Below are positions 55,761 through 64,000 of a stretch of 64,000 nt of DNA, one piece after another. The DNA comes from Chryseobacterium sp. MYb7. GTDB taxonomy: Bacteria; Bacteroidota; Bacteroidia; Flavobacteriales; Weeksellaceae. The stretch is from positions 62,001-126,000 of the forward strand of contig NZ_PCOU01000007.1 in assembly GCF_002979455.1 (NCBI RefSeq), written 5' to 3'. The translations under genes were made by a program, and so were the position numbers. Under the pieces are notes generated by a model. It saw nothing but the letters and a program-made list of their open reading frames with translations, was not told the DNA's origin and ran no database searches. Position 1 is the stretch's first letter, and every line of letters begins with the position of its first letter.

Positions 55761-57200
55761 TTATTTTGCAAGAACCATTTTTCCGTTTTTGTAAAGAAAT
55801 GTTGCATTACACTCTTTTTTATCAATGATATTATCTACGTGAATTTTCAGAGGATCAATGCCATTCATTTTGCATAGCTGAGCACTTTCCCATCTTTTAT
55901 AGAAAATAGGTTCTCTGAGTGTAAAATTCGGATTGGATTTAAGTTCATCAAAAACGCCATATTCCAGACAGATTTCTCCGCTTTCAATATTATTTTCTTT
56001 GAGTGCTGTTTTCAATTTGCTGAACAATGCATTATTAAACTTTGCCGCATAAATCCATGAATCTTTTACACTGATATTAGTAATCACAAGAAAAAAGGTG
56101 ATCATTGACAGAAATATACTGATTGTTTTCTGTTTTAATTTTAGTTTTATTGAAAGCCAAATAACACCTGAAATAATAAAAAGGGTATAAAAAAGTCTTA
56201 TCGCGCCCAGATTTCTGTTCTCAAACCCGAAAAGTGTAGGAACATAGGATGAGAAAAGGAAAATACTCAACCCCAACAGCATAGCAACTAAAGAAAGAAT
56301 ACTCAGTTTTTTGAAAGCTTCTGATTTACTTCTAAAATCATAATTATAGAATATTTTATAGACTGTAAGGGGAATAATGACCGACATGATTAACCCTAAA
56401 ACATCCATTTTTCTTAAATGCAGCACTCCTTTATATATTGCAACGAAGAAATCATAAAAAAACATTTTAAAGGCAAGAACAATGACAAACAGTACTCTTT
56501 TAACCTCCAATACTTTGCTTACCTCATCTCTTTGATAGTAATGCACAAATATAGCAGGCTGAATTACCTTCCTGAAAAGAAAAACAGCTCCTAATGTAAG
56601 AATTGCAAAAAGCAGCCGCTTTTTATTTTCTTTAATAAGAAACAGGTTCAGAAGTACAAGAGGGAGAAAAATTTCGTAACTCAGTACGGAAGCTATAAAG
56701 CAAACAGAACTGAGAACAATATTTTTTCGGATATAAACAAAATAAATGCTCAATGCAAAGAAAATAGTGGCCAGATTTGAATTGAGCATCATTGTAGAAA
56801 ATTGAATGCTCGTTCCTATCAAAGAAACAGAATACAGCAGAGTAATTAAACTGGCAAGTTCTTTTGAAAAGATCTTACGGGCAACCCAGTATATTACCAT
56901 TAATGAGAGTGGAAAAAAAAGGAGTCCGAGAAAATAAACAGATTCATTATTCCTTGCTAAAAAACATACTGTTGCCGTTATAAATACTGATACCGGGCGG
57001 GCACCCATTGTTTGGGAATCCAGATAAGTATGTACAAAAGACAGATAGGACCCCGAAATGGTTTTTAACCCATAAGCGCTGGCTAAATCATCTGTCAATA
57101 GTGTTCTTTCTTTAAAAACAGACAGGACTATATAGAGAATATAAACAACAATCAGGAGATTCAATAATATCTGATAATTATTGCTGCTTTTTTCTTTCAT
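55761..57200 (-). CDS. Polytopic membrane protein, GT-C glycosyltransferase-like
   Basis: 479 residues with about eleven membrane segments and a C-terminal soluble tail (~385-479). An acidic pair in the first extracytoplasmic loop (LLTDDLASAYG) is reminiscent of GT-C glycosyltransferases that use lipid-linked sugars. No firm family match. Could modify a surface polymer. Flanked by unrelated genes on the same strand. Confidence 0.6.
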   Translation of the reverse strand: MKEKSSNNYQILLNLLIVVYILYIVLSVFKERTLLTDDLASAYGLKTISGSYLSFVHTYLDSQTMGARPVSVFITATVCFLARNNESVYFLGLLFFPLSLMVIYWVARKIFSKELASLITLLYSVSLIGTSIQFSTMMLNSNLATIFFALSIYFVYIRKNIVLSSVCFIASVLSYEIFLPLVLLNLFLIKENKKRLLFAILTLGAVFLFRKVIQPAIFVHYYQRDEVSKVLEVKRVLFVIVLAFKMFFYDFFVAIYKGVLHLRKMDVLGLIMSVIIPLTVYKIFYNYDFRSKSEAFKKLSILSLVAMLLGLSIFLFSSYVPTLFGFENRNLGAIRLFYTLFIISGVIWLSIKLKLKQKTISIFLSMITFFLVITNISVKDSWIYAAKFNNALFSKLKTALKENNIESGEICLEYGVFDELKSNPNFTLREPIFYKRWESAQLCKMNGIDPLKIHVDNIIDKKECNATFLYKNGKMVLAK

Positions 57201-57280
57201 AAGTGTTTCAGTTACTTTGGTTATTTAACTACGCCAAAAGTAATAGAAATATCAGAATAAAAAAAATATTAGAAAAAATA

Positions 57281-58075
57281 CTAGATAGCTACAGGAGCTT
57301 TAATCCCTGGATGTGGATCGTAATTCTCTAATGTAAAATCCTCAAAATTAAATCCAAAGATATCTTTAACTTCGGGATTCAGCTTCATTGTAGGAAGTGA
57401 TCTAGGTTCTCTCTCAAGCTGTCTGTTTACCTGTTCAAAATGATTATTGTAAATATGAACATCCCCAAAACTGTGAACATAATCTCCAACTTCCAGATCG
57501 CAAACCTGTGCCACCATCATCAATAGTAAAGCATAACTTGCAATGTTGAATGGCACTCCAAGGAAAACATCAGCACTTCTCTGATATAACTGTAAGGATA
57601 ATTTACCATCTGCTACATAAAACTGAAATAAGGCATGGCAAGGAGCTAAAGCCATATTAGGAATTTCCGCAACATTCCATGCTGACACAATCAGTCTTCT
57701 GGAATCTGGGTTCTTCTTAATCTGATCAATTACTTCTGTAATCTGATCTACTACTTTTCCGTCTGCACCATTCCAACTTCTCCATTGTGCTCCGTAAACC
57801 GGTCCAAGATCTCCATTTTCATTCGCCCATTCATCCCAGATGCTTACTCCGTTATCTTTAAGGTATTTGATGTTGGTATCTCCTTTCAAAAACCAAAGCA
57901 ACTCGTAAATAATAGATTTCAAATGCACTTTTTTTGTAGTTACCATAGGAAATCCTTTAGACAGGTCATACCTCAGCTGATATCCGAACACACTTCTTGT
58001 GCCAGTGCCTGTTCTATCGGTTTTATCAGTTCCGTTGTCTAAAATATGCTGTAAAAGGTCTAGGTAATTCTGCAT
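57281..58075 (-). CDS. thyA: Thymidylate synthase
   Basis: 264 residues, the usual length. Catalytic C146 in [11 protein letters not shown], the arginine pair in [12 protein letters not shown], and [11 protein letters not shown]. Methylates dUMP to dTMP using methylene-tetrahydrofolate. No folA gene follows, unlike in many genomes. Confidence 0.97.
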   Translation of the reverse strand: MQNYLDLLQHILDNGTDKTDRTGTGTRSVFGYQLRYDLSKGFPMVTTKKVHLKSIIYELLWFLKGDTNIKYLKDNGVSIWDEWANENGDLGPVYGAQWRSWNGADGKVVDQITEVIDQIKKNPDSRRLIVSAWNVAEIPNMALAPCHALFQFYVADGKLSLQLYQRSADVFLGVPFNIASYALLLMMVAQVCDLEVGDYVHSFGDVHIYNNHFEQVNRQLEREPRSLPTMKLNPEVKDIFGFNFEDFTLENYDPHPGIKAPVAI

Positions 58076-58135
58076 TTCTGAAAATTTAATTAATATGCTA
58101 TTTGATAAATTATAATAAGTGTCAAAGTTAATAAA

Positions 58136-58169
58136 AAAACAGCTGTGAAATTATTTCCACAACTGTTTA
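58136..58169 (-). terminator. Hairpin, likely terminator of the M4 protease gene
   Basis: Imperfect hairpin around AAACAG...CTGTTT and TGTG...CACA, followed on the minus strand by a T run. Lies between the M4 protease stop and thyA. Confidence 0.55.
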
Positions 58170-58219
58170 ATATTATTTTTTCATCTGTTAATCCCAAAGG
58201 ATCTGTTAAAAATCAATAA

Positions 58220-60994
58220 TTAATTTTTAATAATCTTCTGGGTATTTTTCTCTTTACCATTATCCAATGACAAGATATATACTCCTTTAAGTAATGATTC
58301 TACATTAATGGTCTGAGATTTTGTCTCTCCCGAAAGCACCACTTTTCCAAGGGCGTCAGCAAGCTGGTACTTAAACTCTGAACGGGAAGAAGATTTGATC
58401 TTAATGATATCGTTTACCGGATTCGGATAAATACTGATCGCATTATTATCCCCTAAAGATTCACCAACCAATGAAGCAATAGAACCTGGGGCAGCAACTC
58501 TCAATGTATAATCTTCAACCTGCCCATAGCTAAACGTTTCGCATGGTGAAGTAGGTAACGAACTGTATTTCAACACAACTCTCATTCTTGTATTTCCTGT
58601 AACTGTTGTAGCAGGGATTGTTATATTCCCAGAAACAGGAGTGGTAGTATTTGCAGCTTTTGACCAAGCCAGTTCTCCAGCATCTGTAAAGTCTCCATCT
58701 CCATTAAAGTCAACATAAACAGCATATGCTTCACTATATTTTATTGATGACCAATATGGAGTTATTGCAATGGAATAAGTATTTCCTTTTACTACATCAC
58801 CAATAACAGAAGTAAAGTTCTCATATCCGGCTGTACCTGTTGAAGTGTTATTGATATTTGCAAATGTCACATTGCTTATGCGTTCGTCTGCTGTGGAATT
58901 AGCTGAAGATGGGCAATAATTTGTTGTACTCCCGCCAGATTGAGTAGTCACATTCACTGCATTACTTGCCGGGGAAATATTTCCGGCAGCATCTTTTGCT
59001 TTTACTGTAAAATTATATGAAGTAGCTGGTGATAATCCTGTTACGGAATAAGTTGCAGCAGAAGTAGAACCTAAAAGGCTTAATCCTTGGTATACATCAT
59101 ATCCCGTTACTCCTACATTATCCGTGGCTCCACTCCATGATAATACCGTAGAGTTTTGGGTTGTAGAAGACGCTGCTAGCTGAGGCGCAGTAGGTGCCTG
59201 GGTGTCTGTACCTGTGCCCCCTCCGTTGTACGCCTGACCTAAACCTACAGCATAAAAAGCATTTTGCGTAGATATATGTTCTGGTGAGCCTGTACCATAA
59301 AGATCTATTGCCGACTGAATGCCATAAGTCATAGCATTATTATAAGTAGAATTAGCTGTAAGGTAAGAGGTTTCTAATCTATATACAATCTTGGCTGCTT
59401 TTTCAAATCCTATCCCGGTAACATTGAAACTATTTCCGATATCATTTGTTCCGGAACCTCCCATTACCAAACGATAAAACCAATGGTTCAGTACACCACT
59501 ATTTGTATGAACACCACAAGCATCATTGTATCCAGGTAGATCAGAGTTTCCTTGAGGAGTACAAGTATTGCTTGCATCTTTCCAATAAGTCCCTTTATAA
59601 GTGTCTGGTTGTTTAGTCAATCCTGAATTTGGGTTGCTCATAGACCTTAAATAATAAGGTGAGACTTTGGTAATATCTTCTCCAATTAAAAAATTCTGTT
59701 TTTCTGGTGCGTAGGTATTTTCAACCACAGTCCCCCAAATATCGGATAGCCCCTCATTGATAGCTCCGGATTCTCTTTGGTACAACAACCCGGCTTCTGC
59801 CCCGCATACCGCATGTCCTAGTTCATGGGCAGTAACGTCAAATGCTGTTAACGGCTTAAAACGGGTTGCCCCATCACCATATATCATTTCACTTCCAGTC
59901 CAGCCTGCATTTTCATAGCCGGTACCTACATGTACATAACTATTAAGCACAGCACCCTGATCATCATAGCTATTTCTATTAAATGTACTTTTAAAATAGT
60001 CATATGTCTTTTCTACTCCCCAATGAGCATCCAATGCTGCGTCATTACTACCCGTGGAGTGTTCTGCAGTAGTCCAGTTATTATCAGCATCCGTAAAGTT
60101 TGTATTTACAAGAGAGTTTCCATTATTACCATTATTATATGTATTAATTCCCCCTCCTCTTGTATTATCTTTTAATACATACTTGCCATTCACAAGGGTA
60201 GTTTCAATAGATCTTGTACCACTGTATCTTGTCTGGGCATTTCCTGTAACAAGAAATGATGTGGAACTCTGTTGTGGGTTATTTTCTGGCCCGATAATAG
60301 CAAGGCTTTTTAATTCTTTTCCATGGGTATTCTCTCCCGCATGCTTCATAATAGGATCATTAAGCAATATGGCGCCTGATTTTGCATCTACATAAATATT
60401 AGACCTTAAGAAAGGTTCTGCAGAAAAAATATCAAACTTATATGATAATAAAAGCCTGTATTTACCATCGGAAGCTCTAACAGGAAGTAAAACAAGTTCA
60501 CCTTTCGGCTGATAACCTATATCTTTCCCATGTTCAGTGGCAGACATTAAGACTTTTGCACCCATATATTTAATAGCGGTATTAAGTGCCGTGGATTCCG
60601 AAACATCTGCTTTTGTATTTACATCACTAGTATCATACATCTCGCCATTCATGCTTACCAGACTGCCTTTTATATAATGCAACATATAATTAGCAGATTC
60701 AACTTTAATCCCATTATGGTAAAGTTGGTATTTCTCATCAGAAAAATCACTGAACAATTTTGCGGATTTGATCTTGATCATCCTAGATCCAGCTGGAAGG
60801 TCTAAAATTTCTGAGAAAAACTTTTCACTGTCAGACAAAGCTAAATCTTTAGCAGCTGTTCCTGGGCTGAACACAATTAATGATGACCTGCCGTCATCAC
60901 TATTAATTTTTCGCTCAACATATCTTTGAGCCTGTAAAGAAATACCACTTAGCAAAAGCGGAACAAAAATTGCAAAAATTAATTTGTTTTTCAT
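58220..60994 (-). CDS. Secreted M4 (thermolysin-like) metalloprotease with FN3, GEVED and T9SS sorting domains
   Basis: 924 residues. Signal peptide ends at SLQAQ. FTP and PepSY propeptide regions (~40-230) are followed by the M4 catalytic domain with HELGH (H390, E391, H394) and third ligand E414 in GAINEGLSD. Next come the M4 C-terminal domain with the HTNSGVLNHWFY segment, a fibronectin III domain (~600-690, APTAPQLAA onward), a GEVED-type domain (~700-830) and a type A T9SS sorting domain (IYPNPVNDIIKIK to KIIKN). An extracellular endopeptidase that should be activated by cutting off its propeptide. A minus-strand TATATTTG box lies 33-40 bp upstream. Confidence 0.95.
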   Translation of the reverse strand: MKNKLIFAIFVPLLLSGISLQAQRYVERKINSDDGRSSLIVFSPGTAAKDLALSDSEKFFSEILDLPAGSRMIKIKSAKLFSDFSDEKYQLYHNGIKVESANYMLHYIKGSLVSMNGEMYDTSDVNTKADVSESTALNTAIKYMGAKVLMSATEHGKDIGYQPKGELVLLPVRASDGKYRLLLSYKFDIFSAEPFLRSNIYVDAKSGAILLNDPIMKHAGENTHGKELKSLAIIGPENNPQQSSTSFLVTGNAQTRYSGTRSIETTLVNGKYVLKDNTRGGGINTYNNGNNGNSLVNTNFTDADNNWTTAEHSTGSNDAALDAHWGVEKTYDYFKSTFNRNSYDDQGAVLNSYVHVGTGYENAGWTGSEMIYGDGATRFKPLTAFDVTAHELGHAVCGAEAGLLYQRESGAINEGLSDIWGTVVENTYAPEKQNFLIGEDITKVSPYYLRSMSNPNSGLTKQPDTYKGTYWKDASNTCTPQGNSDLPGYNDACGVHTNSGVLNHWFYRLVMGGSGTNDIGNSFNVTGIGFEKAAKIVYRLETSYLTANSTYNNAMTYGIQSAIDLYGTGSPEHISTQNAFYAVGLGQAYNGGGTGTDTQAPTAPQLAASSTTQNSTVLSWSGATDNVGVTGYDVYQGLSLLGSTSAATYSVTGLSPATSYNFTVKAKDAAGNISPASNAVNVTTQSGGSTTNYCPSSANSTADERISNVTFANINNTSTGTAGYENFTSVIGDVVKGNTYSIAITPYWSSIKYSEAYAVYVDFNGDGDFTDAGELAWSKAANTTTPVSGNITIPATTVTGNTRMRVVLKYSSLPTSPCETFSYGQVEDYTLRVAAPGSIASLVGESLGDNNAISIYPNPVNDIIKIKSSSRSEFKYQLADALGKVVLSGETKSQTINVESLLKGVYILSLDNGKEKNTQKIIKN

Positions 60995-61350
60995 AATAAA
61001 TTATATTTAGGTGATTAACAATCCAAATATAACAAACAAACCAATCTAACAATCATAAATGATAAAATATCTTTGTCAAATAATCAATAAAACAACAAAT
61101 AAACATACAAAAAATCAATCAAAACAATATTAAACAATAAAAAATATAATAAAATGCAATTAAAATAAAAGATACAATACAATAAAAAATGAAAATACGT
61201 TTATATTTTTTATTAAAAATTAAATATTAATCAATAAAAAAATTATCTAAACTTTCATTCTATTTACCTTTTTAATTGAATATATGATCATATTTTTAGA
61301 AAAAAAATAACAGAAAAAATATATTACATGACATTAATTATACCGTAATC
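60995..61350. other. AT-rich intergenic stretch; promoter of the M4 protease gene
   Basis: No gene seen. The minus-strand TATATTTG box (61027-61034) is a TAnnTTTG match close to the M4 start. The remainder, to 61350, is almost pure A/T with short ATAAAA-type runs. Confidence 0.45.
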
Positions 61351-61791
61351 TTACCAAATATATTTAATAACGTGATGAATATTATTAATTATAAACTTCT
61401 CTTCATTTTTTTTACCCAACATTTTTTTTACCAAAGGAGATTCTGCAGAAACAGTCATTATTTTCTGATTCTGAAAAGTAATTTCTCCCATGGAAACCGC
61501 AACATAAAACAATCCTTTATCAGTCTTTACCAACGCACCATTCTGAACTTTTTCTGCAGGCTCAGACGTTATTTTCTGCAAAACAGCCTGCTGATTCAAT
61601 ACTTCGTTCAACTGTCTCTGAAGATTATTGATTTCCTGCTGAAGCATTTCTCTTCCGGTTTCATACTTATCACCCATTGAGCTTTTCGTATCGTTATTGG
61701 AAGCTCTTGTTTCTGCGATAAGGTTTTCAAAATACTGGATTTTGTCGGCTGCTTTGTTTTTAATGATGTTGATTATCTCCTGTTTGTTCAT
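61351..61791 (-). CDS. GreA/Rnk-like protein with N-terminal coiled coil
   Basis: About 146 residues from the ATG at 61791 (MNKQEIINI); an ATG at 61803 adds four residues. The N-terminal half is a coiled coil (DKIQYFENLIAETRA, REMLQQEINNLQRQLNEVL) and the C-terminal half (NGALVKTDKGLFYVAVSMG, VSAESPLVKKMLGKK) resembles the FKBP-like C-domain of GreA/GreB. It may bind RNA polymerase. Proteins like this are sometimes misnamed 3-oxoacyl-ACP synthase. Function unproven. Confidence 0.65.
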   Translation of the reverse strand: MNKQEIINIIKNKAADKIQYFENLIAETRASNNDTKSSMGDKYETGREMLQQEINNLQRQLNEVLNQQAVLQKITSEPAEKVQNGALVKTDKGLFYVAVSMGEITFQNQKIMTVSAESPLVKKMLGKKNEEKFIINNIHHVIKYIW

Positions 61792-61830
61792 TGCAATGGT
61801 CATTTTTTTATTTGGGGCAGATAAACCACC

Positions 61831-61871
61831 CCGTCAAAATCATAGATTTTGACACCCCTCCAACGGAGGGG
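61831..61871. repeat. Pair of adjacent perfect hairpins, likely dispersed intergenic repeat
   Basis: GTCAAAATC/GATTTTGAC (61833-61853) is followed at once by CCCCTCC/GGAGGGG (61855-61871), embedded in ACCACCCC...GGGGAATTGAG. The wording resembles intergenic repeats I recall from Chryseobacterium-type genomes. It may also end transcription of the GH13 gene. Confidence 0.55.
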
Positions 61872-61941
61872 AATTGAGTACCTTTAAAGACTAGTTATTA
61901 AGATTTTACAGTTTCGGCAAGAATTTCAAAGGCTTTACTGC

Positions 61942-63291
61942 TTATTTTTCAAATACGGCATAATCAGAAACCTTGAAACTGAAGTCTTTTCCATTACTGA
62001 AATCTCTTTTTGTTTTATCAAAAACATTTCTGAATGTTCCTGATACCTGTTCGTCTTCAATGGAAAAACTGACAGGTTCTTTTGACATATTCAGCACTAC
62101 TAATACCTCGTTTTTTCCATTTTTCCTTACATAGGCCAGAATTTTGTCATTTGCTGTAGTATTCAGTAAATAAGTGGTTACATTAGAATCACCACCTCTT
62201 AAAGCAGGATTAAAAGCTTTTAAATCCAATAATGTTTTATAGAAATCGGCCAGCTGATAAGTATTAGTCCACTTGATGACATCTTTCTCGAAAAACTCCA
62301 GTCTTTTCATATTCGGAAGCTCCTGCCCTGAGTATAATAGCGGAACACCGTTCCATGTAGCAGAAAACACAGCCATAGGTTTTGTGATGACTCCGTATTT
62401 TTCATACTCGGTCCCATTCCAGGAATTTTCATCATGATTGGCTGTAAACCATGCTCTCATAGAAGTATCTCCGATATTGGAATACTGTCTCAGAAGATCT
62501 TTTAGTTCCTGAAGAGGTTCATTTTTTTTGTAATAGTCAGCAGTCTTATGCATCCATTTCCATGAATAGCTTGCATCAAAAACTTTTCCGTACTCCGGGC
62601 TTTCTAATTCATCGAATTCTCCCAGCCAGAAAAGAGGTTTCACTTTTTCTACTTCGGGACGTGCCTGCTGCCAGAAATCTACTTCTACCCACGAAGCAAG
62701 GTCACATCGGAAACCATCAATATTGGTTTCTTTCACCCAGAATTTCATAGCATCTATCATGGCCAGGCGCATTTCCTGGTTTTTATAATCCAACTCAATA
62801 ATATCGTCCATTCCGGAAGCAATATGGAATTTACCATCGGGATCTTTTAGATAAAATTCGGGATGAGTTTTCGTCCATACATGATCCCATCCTGTATGGT
62901 TGGCCACCCAGTCTATGATTACTTTGAATCCTAATCTGTGTGCCTCATTCACCATATCTTTAAAATCCTGCAGCGTTCCGAATTCGGGGTTAATGGAAGT
63001 ATAATCTGCTGCTGCATAAGGACTGCCCATGCTTCCTTTTTTATTCTGCTGGGCAATTGGAGTAATGGGCATAAACCAAAGTGTTTTTACTCCCATAGAT
63101 TTCAGGCGGGGCATTTCTTTTGCAAATGCTTTGAAAGTTCCTTCCTGAGTATATTGTCTTATGTTTACTTCGTAGATATTCGTGTTATGTTTCCAATCTT
63201 TTGGCAGTTCTGTCATCTTTTGTGTATTTTTTCGGGTGGTACAGGAAACAATTCCCAGACCAATTACAGCTATTAAAATTAATTTTTTCAT
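61942..63291 (-). CDS. GH13 (alpha-amylase family) lipoprotein
   Basis: 449 residues from the ATG at 63291 (MKKLILIAV); the open frame runs 19 codons further but the shorter start gives a clean lipoprotein signal with lipobox GIVSC (C17). GH13 barrel with nucleophile D197 (DGFRCDLAS), acid/base E225 (WLGEFDE) and transition-state aspartate D287 (TANHDENSW). A C-terminal beta domain follows. It hydrolyses alpha-glucan at the periplasmic or outer face. No starch-type SusCD is adjacent. Confidence 0.9.
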   Translation of the reverse strand: MKKLILIAVIGLGIVSCTTRKNTQKMTELPKDWKHNTNIYEVNIRQYTQEGTFKAFAKEMPRLKSMGVKTLWFMPITPIAQQNKKGSMGSPYAAADYTSINPEFGTLQDFKDMVNEAHRLGFKVIIDWVANHTGWDHVWTKTHPEFYLKDPDGKFHIASGMDDIIELDYKNQEMRLAMIDAMKFWVKETNIDGFRCDLASWVEVDFWQQARPEVEKVKPLFWLGEFDELESPEYGKVFDASYSWKWMHKTADYYKKNEPLQELKDLLRQYSNIGDTSMRAWFTANHDENSWNGTEYEKYGVITKPMAVFSATWNGVPLLYSGQELPNMKRLEFFEKDVIKWTNTYQLADFYKTLLDLKAFNPALRGGDSNVTTYLLNTTANDKILAYVRKNGKNEVLVVLNMSKEPVSFSIEDEQVSGTFRNVFDKTKRDFSNGKDFSFKVSDYAVFEK

Positions 63292-63399
63292 CAATCTATT
63301 TTTAGCAAAAGTAAGGAATGTTTTTTGGGTGGAAAGGAGAAATGGCAAAATCAGCTTATTTGTAAATTATCTTTTTTACTATTTTACTTTTTGCCATAA

Positions 63400-63428
63400 A
63401 AAAGCCCCGGATCAAAATCCAGGGCCAT
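63400..63428 (-). terminator. Terminator of the right-edge gene
   Basis: GCCCCGGA/TCCAGGGC hairpin with a TCAAAA loop, followed on the minus strand by CTTTTTTATGG, about 13 bp past the stop at 63441. Confidence 0.75.
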
Positions 63429-63440
63429 ATATTGTGTTGA

Positions 63441-64000
63441 CTATCTTTCGTCATCATTGTCATCTTCATCATCAAAGACATCGTCATTGTAGTCTTCTTC
63501 TTCCTCATCATCGAAGCTGTCATCATCTTCATCTGAGAAATTTCCTCCTGCTCCAAAATCGTCATCAAAACCAAACTCGTCATCGGCCAAAGGCATTGCT
63601 GATTTCTTTTTAGATCCTCCGGCACTTCCGTTTTTGCTAGGTGCTTTCAATGGAACGTTTCCAAATCTGTATACTGTGATAGGATAATTAACTCCTTTTG
63701 TCTCTTCAATTACTTCTACAAGCTCACAGAAGAATTCCCAAAGATCAAGAAGTCCGTACTGGAACTGTGCTTTGTCGCCTACATTTGCAAAAGCTTCATC
63801 AATGTAAACATCTGACATAATCTCACCATCACCATCATCACTCATATCTTCTAATGGGACACTTTTTACGATTGTTCCGTCATCTTCTAACAGATTAAAA
63901 GTAGAAAGCTCATCTCCCTGCAGACTGAATGCACTTTTAATTCCTAAATGTAAGTTCCATAACGTTTGTTTTCCCTTAACTTCGATATCTCGGAAAATAT
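63441..64000 (-). CDS. MM3350/pRiA4b ORF-3-like protein with acidic tail (N-terminus beyond right edge)
   Basis: The reading frame continues past the right edge; about 186 residues are visible. The part from 64000 (FRDIEVKGKQTLWNLHLGI, then DVYIDEAFANVGDKAQFQYG and LDLWEFFCELVEVIEE) fits the MM3350-like fold of plasmid pRiA4b ORF-3-like proteins. The last ~45 residues are almost all Asp and Glu (FDDDFGAGG, DEEEEDYNDD). A start at an internal ATG (63845) would cut the domain. Function unknown. Confidence 0.75.
   Translation of the reverse strand, partial: IFRDIEVKGKQTLWNLHLGIKSAFSLQGDELSTFNLLEDDGTIVKSVPLEDMSDDGDGEIMSDVYIDEAFANVGDKAQFQYGLLDLWEFFCELVEVIEETKGVNYPITVYRFGNVPLKAPSKNGSAGGSKKKSAMPLADDEFGFDDDFGAGGNFSDEDDDSFDDEEEEDYNDDVFDDEDDNDDER

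Noticed and set aside
63356..63625. Minus-strand frame rich in Met and Lys over the acidic tail
   Set aside because: A frame-shifted reading of GAT/GAA-rich codons of the MM3350-like gene.

Overview
The window looks like a chromosomal segment of a Chryseobacterium-like flavobacterium (Bacteroidota, Weeksellaceae). The signs are low GC, four SusC/SusD pairs or partners, secreted enzymes ending in type IX secretion (T9SS) sorting domains, flavobacterial promoter -7 boxes of the form TAnnTTTG, a mevalonate-pathway HMG-CoA synthase, and weak Shine-Dalgarno signals. Genus is inferred from protein character and not proven. No tRNA, rRNA, CRISPR array or intact insertion sequence was seen.

Region A (1-22.3 kb) is the most interesting part and reads as one regulon for O-glycan (mucin-type) utilisation. 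It holds a GH35 beta-galactosidase (cut by the left edge), an SSS-family sugar symporter, a GntR-type regulator with a sugar-binding-protein-like effector domain, a SusC/SusD pair followed by a large multidomain GH31 enzyme, a sugar nucleotidyltransferase with a NagB-PIG-L fusion, and a secreted M60-like (mucinase-type) metallopeptidase. Five copies of one operator/promoter module sit upstream of these transcription units. Each has two ACCAG-type half sites exactly 21 bp apart, the inner half part of a palindrome (perfect 16-mer ACTGGTAGCTACCAGT in one copy), and a TAnnTTTG-like -7 box ending 30-31 nt from the palindrome. The copy before the GH35 gene still carries a decayed piece of the 5' end of the gntR gene, so the module appears to have spread by duplicating the gntR control region. 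Copies 4 and 5 form an inverted duplication driving divergent genes. A broken transposase lies in one leader.

Region B (22.3-32.2 kb) is a peptide or glycopeptide locus in one orientation: LytS-type sensor kinase, HExxHxxGxxH metalloprotease, SusC, SusD and LytTR response regulator. A direct repeat (GGGAGTGA, period 21 bp) upstream of the protease promoter has the geometry of a LytTR-family binding site.

Region C (32.4-46.2 kb) is mixed: a thioredoxin-fold protein, a beta-barrel protein, a NamZ-like muramidase (DUF1343), an FtsX/LolC-like permease, a PLP-dependent cysteine/cystathionine synthase, CbpA/CbpM chaperones, a dicarboxylate symporter, and an aldehyde dehydrogenase-alcohol dehydrogenase-DUF779 group facing an AraC regulator. 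The gap before the PLP enzyme holds eight perfect GATAATT heptamers followed by three DnaA-box-like sequences.

Region D (46.2-64 kb) has another SusC/SusD pair with no enzyme beside it, HMG-CoA synthase, an M1 aminopeptidase, a small DUF2683-like protein, a polytopic membrane protein, thymidylate synthase, a secreted M4 (thermolysin-like) protease, a GreA-like coiled-coil protein, a GH13 lipoprotein, and an acidic-tailed MM3350/pRiA4b-like protein cut by the right edge.
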